64,000 nucleotides of DNA from Oasisia sp. SBJ-2009 (Eukaryota; Annelida; Polychaeta; Sabellida; Siboglinidae). The notes beneath the pieces are model-generated. The model was not told the DNA's origin and made no database searches. It saw only the letters and a program-made list of their open reading frames with translations. The translations under genes and the position numbers were made by a program. Below, in pieces: positions 46,601 through 55,600 of the stretch. The stretch is taken from contig OZ024862.1 in assembly GCA_964017155.1 (NCBI GenBank), positions 37,735,675 to 37,799,674 on the forward strand. The letters are read 5' to 3'. Each line of letters opens with the position of its first letter. The stretch's first letter is position 1.

Positions 46601-49600
46601 TAAATATTCAAAAGCTGGGAGAATCACCAGACTGTCTTCTCGGCGTAGTTCTGCAGCGGACCGACAGTCGGCTAAGCGAGACTAGTACCAACCTGTGAGG
46701 TGACACTGACAGAGACCATTACATCCACTGCGCCAAGGCTGGCTGGGTGAGTTGCACTGTCAAAGTCCTGAAATGTCTCTATAAAATACAACAAATATAT
46801 ATAGTTTGGTGATGTATTTCACTTTCAGGATATGATGTTGGTTTAACAGACTTGGTGTTTTTAAAGACATATTTAATTTTTTTTAATATTACCTCTGCAC
46901 CCTAAGACACATCTATGCAAAATTAAAGAAGTTACGTATAAGTTTGTAAAAATAAGTTTTTAACAGTTTTGGGGCCTTCAGAATGATCCAATCAAATAAA
47001 AAGTCAAGCCTAGTAGCTGTAGGTACATCTATGCCAATTTACAAAAAAGGTTCTCAACGGTTTCTGAGATATGGGAGCTAACAACCCAAGACTTATAAAT
47101 ATTGAAAATACAAAAAAAGTTTCTTTAACAGTTTTTTTCTGGTTAGTGGCACAATATTAGGACAATATAGTGTCGTGAATGCATAGTAAAGTACTGGTAA
47201 CTGAATAAGGAAATGTAGTCTCAAACTGAAGAATCAGTTACTGTATGCCTGATGCAAAAAAGTATTTTGTGTGTATATGTATGTAAACTTTAAAGTTTTG
47301 CCGTCTAATCATTATCCACGATTGTGCTTATCAGCAGTAAATTAGCTGAACTCTGGGTGAGATAATTTACTACAATGAAACACTGACAATGATATCACTG
47401 CGTACCTGTATTCTGCCTCTGTCTTGCTTTTACACGTTCTGTCTCCAAATGTCGTCCCTCTGAGAGTCCCACCCCTTTCTGTGTCGTCCCTCCGTTCTCA
47501 AACTCTGACGACCACCCCTGCATGGAGCCGAGGGAATTACCCTGGATGAAGGCTTCACTAGTCACCCCTCTCGTGTCGTTGGCTAGATACCCTTCTCGAC
47601 TATTGACCGACATTGCATCTGTTTCGCATTCCGCTTCCGAAGCTGGGTCGACCTGCGCAAAGCACGCAGTGACGTCTGACAGCTGAGGCTCCAGGGGGGT
47701 AGCCTTCCTCACAGGATGGAATTCTGGGATTGCTGCGGTATGTCGCGCTTTGTCTTGCGGTGTAATTTCTTCGGAGATGTTATCAGAGGCACTGGGTTTA
47801 AGTTTGTCTGTTGTGACACCAGTAGCCAATGCTGTATTCTCAGTTGCGTGATCTGTTGAGGTCTTTATGACCTCCTGTGATGGCTCATTTGAGGTATTTA
47901 TGACCTCTTGTGATGGCTCACTTGAGGTCATTGTGACCTGCTGTGATGCTTCCATTGAGGTCACAGTGACCTGCTGCAGTGTTTCCGTTGGGGTCGCAAC
48001 GACCTGCTGTGACGTTTCCACTGAGGTCACTGTAACATGCTGTGACGGTTCGCTCGAGGTCACTTTGACCTGCTGCCTTCTACATTCCTCTGAAGTCACA
48101 CTGATGACACTTTCAAACGTTTTCTTGATATTCACATCCTCAATACCCTGTTTACTTTCTACGTCATCATCAAATAAACGTTTCTCACCCCCTTCGCGCT
48201 CTGTCGACTCCAATAAAACGGTTTCCGAACCCTGATGTAAATGCTCGAGACACTCATTGCGGAACGTTGTTTCAGACGCGCTAGTTTCCGTCACCTCGAT
48301 CACACTGGGGACATCCTGCAGCCATCTTTGTTTGTCGACATCCTCCGAAACGACACTGAGTCTGGACGAGGTTGGGGTCAGCTGAAGTGACGACGAAATA
48401 ACGGAATCAAACTGTCGCCCGTCCGTGGAATCCGGGCGAGAGATCTGACTGGTCGCCGTACTCTCGCTGCCATCGCTTCTCGGGTAACAACGTAGCGCCA
48501 TCTGGCGGATCTCGTCAACATCGCTGCGTGTGAGATTGGCCGAAAACGGTGTGTTTGGCGGCGTCAACGGCAGATGTTTCCGTTTCACCCGGTGGCGCCT
48601 CACGGTGACTGGATGTGTAACGGTGCTGCCATCTGGTGACTGAGAGTTATTCCCGCCTGTGGCGTACTGCAATTCGGCAACTGGAGCGATTCTCGACGGT
48701 AACGTCACAGGTCGAATCGCTGCAACAGAATAAATTAAAGAACTGCAACTAGATAATTTTCACACAATGTTTTCATATTTTAGTTTAACATATTCTAGGA
48801 TACTTTACAAACAAAAATTGTAACGGTATAACTGTACAGTCTTATTTCGTTCATCAGAGATTTTGAGCACAATGATTTTGTGGGCACAATTTTAAGAAAT
48901 ATTCATATCACAGTGTTTCAGATGTATCACTAAAGGAAATGTTGATCAACAGGTGCCAGACAAAATGGACTGTGAATGTCTAAATGCTCCATATGTTCAG
49001 TGACATGCCTGATGATTTGACAGAAGTTGTTGCTAAGCAGTAGGTCACATGACAGATAAGTGAAGGTGAGTTCTGATATAGTACAGTATCCAATCCTCAG
49101 GACTGCTCAAAGTGTTTACACTTTATTCCTTGGCAGCCTTTTCAATCGACTTCTCTGGGAAGCATTTAGCTACACTGCAATTAAAACACGAAGACTATTC
49201 GTACAAAAATATCCACCACTGTCTATAGCTAGGTACTGAGCCATACAGGAGCAATGTTACTGAAAAATTTGCCCAGGGTTTTACGTAATAGCACATAATT
49301 TAAACTCGGGTTCTCTTAGTCAAATCCAAAGGTGTAACCAACGTGCCACTGTCAATCAGTTGCAATGCCCTGCATTTTATCGATGACTGGTCTCTCAGCT
49401 AAGCTGTGCCATTGGCTAAAGTTGATGTCATTGGGGAATTTCTCTAGCAAATTCACACAGTAGACATGCTGGGCTTTCCCGTAGTACCAAATAAATCTGC
49501 CATGAGGCGAGGGAAACCTCCTTTGTTTTAAGAAATGCGTGAAATGTTACGAGTCTTTCTAAAACAATTACAAAATGTATTAAATAGTAATATAAATGGG

Positions 49601-52600
49601 AAATATGCATTGCCAGTTGATAAAAAAGACATTAAAGTGTACTGTGGTGATGAAAAGCAGAAATCGTCAGACATCACCGTGCAACGTTTATATGGTGTTT
49701 ACTTGAAATCAAGTTTGCCGACATGTGACTCATTTCGTTAGAACAGGTCACAACTAGTCACAACTTAGTACAGCCACATACCAGCAGAGGGCGCGACAGC
49801 CTGCAGTGTCTGTTGCGTTGGATCGGTGTTGCCGGTGATAATGAGAGGTGCTGTAGTCCAGACATTGAGAACGCTGGAGTTACACGACAGTTGGAGATTC
49901 AAATTGGACAAACCTACAAATAAAATTAATGTATACATAAATATGTTAACTTTGGTTAACTGTAAGTGCATCTCTCCCTCGGTGCCAATGTCCACTTCTC
50001 TGTTTCTGTTTTAACTTGCTTCCTTGGACCCTTGTCAACCTGTGCTGTAATCCATCTGTGCTGTGATCTACCTGTGCTGTGATCTACCTGTGCTGTAATC
50101 CATCTGTGCTGTGATCTACCTGTGCTGTGATCTACCTGTGCTGTGATCTACCTGTGCTGTGATCCACCTGTGCTGTGATCCACCTGTGCCGTGATCCACC
50201 TGTGCCGTGATCCACCTGTGCCGTGATCCACCTGTGCCGTGATCCACCTGTGCCGTGATCTACCTGTGCCGTGATCTACCTGTGCCGTGATCTACCTGTG
50301 TTGTGATCCACCTGTGCTGTGATCTACCTGTGCTGTGATCCACCTGTGCTGTGATCCACCTGTGCTGTGATCTACCTGTGCTGTGATCTACCTGTGCTGT
50401 GATCTACCTGTGCTGTGATCTACCTGTGCTGTGATCTACCTGTGCTGTGATCTACCTGTGCTGTGATCTATCTGTGCCGTGATCCACCTGTGCCGTGATC
50501 TACCTGTGCCGTGATCTACCTGTGCCGTGATCTACCTGTGCCGTGATCTACCTGTCCTGTGATCTACCTGTGCCGTGATCTACCTGTGCCGTGATCTACC
50601 TGTGCCGTGATCTACCTGTGCCGTGATCTACCTGTGCCGTGATCTACCTGTGCCGTGATCTACCTGTGCCGTGATCTACCTGTGCCGTGATCTACCTGTG
50701 CCGTGATCTACCTGTGCCGTGATCTACCTGTGCCGTGATCTACCTGTGCCGTGATCCACCTGTCCTGTGATCCACCTGTGCTGTGATCCACCTGTGCTGT
50801 GATCCACCTGTGCTGTGATCCACCTGTGCTGTGATCCACCTGTGCTGTGATCCACCTGTGCTGTGATCCACCTGTGCTGTGATCCACCTGTGCTGTGATC
50901 CACCTGTGCTGTGATCCACCTGTGCTGTGATCTACCTGTGCTGTGATCTACCTGTGCTGTGATCTATCTGTGCTGTGATCCACCTGTGTTGTGATCCACC
51001 TGTGTTGTGATCCACCTGTGCCGTGATCTACCTGTGCCGTGATCTACCTGTGCCGTGATCTACCTGTGCCGTGATCTACCTGTGTTGTGATCCACCTGTG
51101 CCGTGATCCACCTGTGCCGTGATCTACCTGTGCCGTGATCTACCTGTGCCGTGATCTACCTGTGCCGTGATCTACCTGTGCCGTGATCTACCTGTGCCGT
51201 GATCTACCTGTGCCGTGATCTACCTGTGCCGTGATCTACCTGTGCCGTGATCTACCTGTCCTGTGATCTACCTGTGCCGTGATCTACCTGTGCCGTGATC
51301 TACCTGTGCCGTGATCTACCTGTGCCGTGATCTACCTGTGCCGTGATCTACCTGTGCCGTGATCTACCTGTGCCGTGATCTACCTGTGCCGTGATCTACC
51401 TGTGCCGTGATCCACCTGTGCTGTGATCCACCTGTCCTGTGATCCACCTGTGCCGTGATCCACCTGTGCCGTGATCTACCTGTGCCGTGATCCACCTGTG
51501 CCCTGATCCACCTGTGCTGTGATCTACCTGTGCTGTGATCTACCTGTGCTGTGATCTACCTGTGCTGTGATCTACCTGTGCTGTGATCTACTTATCCTGT
51601 GATCTACCTGGAAACTAATAGTTTAATTATCTGTTAATTTATGCTAGTGGTAATCACCTACCTATTGCATCAAAGCACAGATTACATTTTTATTTACCGC
51701 AAATATTCCTCCAATATGTTGCCGGGACTGCCACATTTATAAGCCTAGTTTGCAAACACATTTAAACCAAATTCATATATCATAACTAATCGCAATAAAC
51801 ACTATCATTCTGTACAAAAGTATTTATGTAGATTTATATAGCATTTTAATTTCAAACAATACCTCATAATATTTTATATTTAATTCCTTACTTTTCATGG
51901 CGTAACTGACCTTGAATGTAGGTCTTCATGATGCCTGGCTGTTCAAGGTCACGGATGTATGCTGTTCGTTTGTAGAAATTTCTGTAACAATATAATGATA
52001 GTGTCATCCTCACCACTGTTGAACTAGTTTACCATTACTAAAATTGTGTTTTTTTACTTATAAATGCATTAATGTACACCTTTATTTGGTGACTTTCTGT
52101 GATTTTTTTGTTCCGAGACAACCATTCTACATAGTCTCATATTAAGTACTAGTTATTTTAATAATAAATGTAACTCTTAAAAATAGATCTACTTTGATAG
52201 CGACGCAGTAGGATACTAAGTGAATACTTAATATAAATGTAAACAATAAACAATATAAATGTTGTATTTTATTATGTGTTAGTATGAATGACCTTGAGAC
52301 CACTATATGTGTTAGTGTGAATGACCTTGAGACCGCTACTACCTGCAGGTGTCACTGTCAGCAATCATTGCATCGATATAGTTCATGAGAAGTCCTTCAT
52401 TCAGCGCCAGGCGGATCCAAGCCTTTTAGGAGAAACAGGAACATGAAACAGTACAGAACAATGACACGAAGATGGAGATAACATTAGGAGCGGACGTTAG
52501 GGAGGAGAGACAGACAGGAGAGAGAGATTTAACCAGATTTTAAAAGATTGCCACCTAGAGATTCAACTCTAGATGGCAGGTGGACAAGGAAGCCCTTTGG

Positions 52601-55600
52601 CTTATCGAGTCCAACCTGTCTATCTAAGTATACCCCGCCCGTCTTAGATATATGTAGTTTTTATTTTTAAATATATTAACACTACTAGCACCTACACAAT
52701 CAGCTGATAATCTGTTCCATTCGTTAACTGTTCTTTGTGAAAATGAGAATTTTCTAATATCTAGTCTACACAGCTAGATATTAGAATATTTTCTGGAGAG
52801 GAGAGCCAGAGAACGTGTGTGAACTGTATAAAAATATAACATTTATTAATTCCCATTATCACCAAATATATGTTTGTATAAGACATCAGATGGATGTGAG
52901 AAATTGTAGAAACCATGCAGTGTTCCAAAAACTGCTAAAATTTATGTTATGACAAACAACAGGTATATGTAAATACTTTTGGAAACAGTTTTCTGCCTCT
53001 GTGTGCATGTAGTATTGTCTGGCAGATGGACAGTTTGCAAATATCATTTAATCCTGACACTGACCATCTAATTTATCTGAGGATTAATTTTGAGAACGTA
53101 AATAGTAAAACTGATTATTTCTATGAATCATTATTCTAGAAACATTCAGAAAACAAGGACTACTCTAGACATGTCCGTGTTTTATAACTGTACCTGTGAG
53201 TGTTACTCACCCGACACATCCCAATGTCTGTGTTAATCTGGCTGAGATGGGTCAACTGTAAAATGACATCTTTGTGGGTAAACTTCTGCAGGAAGGGCCA
53301 GCAACTCTGCATGAACAAAAATCAACAAATATAGATCAAAAATAGATCATGCATAGAACAAAACATTAATAAACAAATTGCATCTGCTTGGTATGCATTC
53401 TAAATGATTTTAGGAGTGTTCTGTTTTAATCATAATAATTCGCTGCGTCGGCCATTTGTAATAGTTACCAGAGAAGAGTGCTTTTGTGTTTATATTTATT
53501 TCATGTACCAGTACATGATTATACTTGTATTTCAAGAAGACATTTCAAAAAGCACTTGTACTTTTACCTGAGTAGATTTCTCTGGAGTTACATGTACTTT
53601 TAGTCAAGTACAAAATAAATGTACTTGTTACAACTCTGAATAAAACACCAACCAGCTGTGTGTCAACTTCAGAACTGTGACCCCCGAAATAGCTGGACAA
53701 CTGCAAGCAGAACATATCATAAAGTTATAAACGAGTGATCATTAAAAATTTACTTTGTCCACTGTGTATTCTTATATTCAGGTGCTACACTGTAAACCTG
53801 TCACATGTTCTCAATAAAAACTGCTTCTAAATAATATAATATAATATAATATAAATAAGGTCACTTTATTTTAATGTGAGGATACAACACACTATGATAT
53901 AAATAAATACCAGTAGTACAGTGCAAAATTGGTGAACCCTAATAGTAATAATCCCAGATTATAATTACAGCGAACATTCATTGATGTACACGGCTAACTT
54001 TCATCATAAGAAGACAATTTCTGTAGTATTGATCACTGACACCACCCTTTGTTACCTTTGATCCAATGGAAGGCTTCAGTTGGTGCAGAAAGATGGCTTC
54101 CAGTACATTACACAGGGCATTTGCATTGTCCCCACTACAAACACACATCATTCAACACTAGAGTACACTACACAGGGTGTTGGCACTGTCCCTGTTACAA
54201 ACACACATTATTCAATAATAGAGTACATTACATAGGGTGTTGGCACTGTCCCTGCTACAAACACACTTCATTCAATAATAGAGTACATTACACAGGGCGT
54301 TGGCACTGTCCCCGCTACAAACACACATCATTCAATAATAGAGTACATTACACAGAGCGTTGGCACTGTCCCCACTACAAACACACATCATTCAATAATA
54401 GAGTACATTACACAGGGCCTTGGCAATGTCCCCGCTACAAACACACATCATTCAATAATAGAGTACATTACATAGGGCGTTGGCACTGTCCCCGCTACAA
54501 ACACACATCATTCAATAATAGAGTACATTACATAGGGCGTTGGCACTGTCCCCGCTACAAACACACATCATTCAATAATAGAGTACATTACATAGGGCGT
54601 TGGCACTGTCCCCGCTACAAACACACATCATTCAATAATAGAGTACATTACATAGGGCGTTGGCACTGTCCCCACTACAAACACACATCATTCAATAATA
54701 GAGTACATTACATAGGGCGTTGGCACTGTCCCCGCTACAAACACACATTATTCAATAATAGAGTACATTACATAGGGTGTTGGCACTGTCCCTGCTACAA
54801 ACACACTTCATTCAATAATAGAGTACATTACACAGGGCGTTGGCACTATCCCCGCTACAAACACACATCATTCAATAATAGAGTACATTACACAGAGCGT
54901 TGGCACTGTCCCCACTACAAACACACATCATTCAATAATAGAGTACATTACACAGGGCCTTGGCAATGTCCCCGCTACAAACACACATCATTCAATAATA
55001 GAGTACATTATATACGGCGTTGGCACTGTCCCCGCTACAAACACACATCATTCAATAATATAGTACATTACATAGGGCGTTGGCACTGTCCCCGCTACAA
55101 ACACACATCATTCAATAATAGAGTACATTACATAGGGCGTTGGCACTGTCCCCGCTACAAACACACATCATTCAATAATAGAGTACATTACATAGGGCGT
55201 TGGCACTGTCCCCACTACAAACACACATCATTCAATAATAGAGTACATTACATAGGGCGTTGGCACTGTCCCCACTACAAACACACATCATTCAATAATA
55301 GAGTACATTACATAGGGCGTTGGCACTGTCCCTGCTACAAACACACTTCATTCAATAATAGAGTACATTACACAGGGCGTTGGCACTGTCCCCGCTACAA
55401 ACACACATCATTCAATAATAGAGTACATTACACAGAGCGTTGGCACTGTCCCCACTACAAACACACATCATTCAATAATAGAGTACATTACACAGGGCCT
55501 TGGCAATGTCCCCGCTACAAACACACATCATTCAATAATAGAGTACATTACACAGAGCGTTGGCACTGTCCCCACTACAAACACACATCATTCAATAATA

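Noticed and set aside
47867..48235. 122-codon + strand frame rich in Cys/Thr
   Set aside because: Antisense shadow of the 33-bp coding repeat in exon 8 of the PLEKHM1-like gene.
50040..51612. Possible CRISPR array (regular 16-bp units)
   Set aside because: Units are head-to-tail without unique spacers, in an intron of an animal gene.
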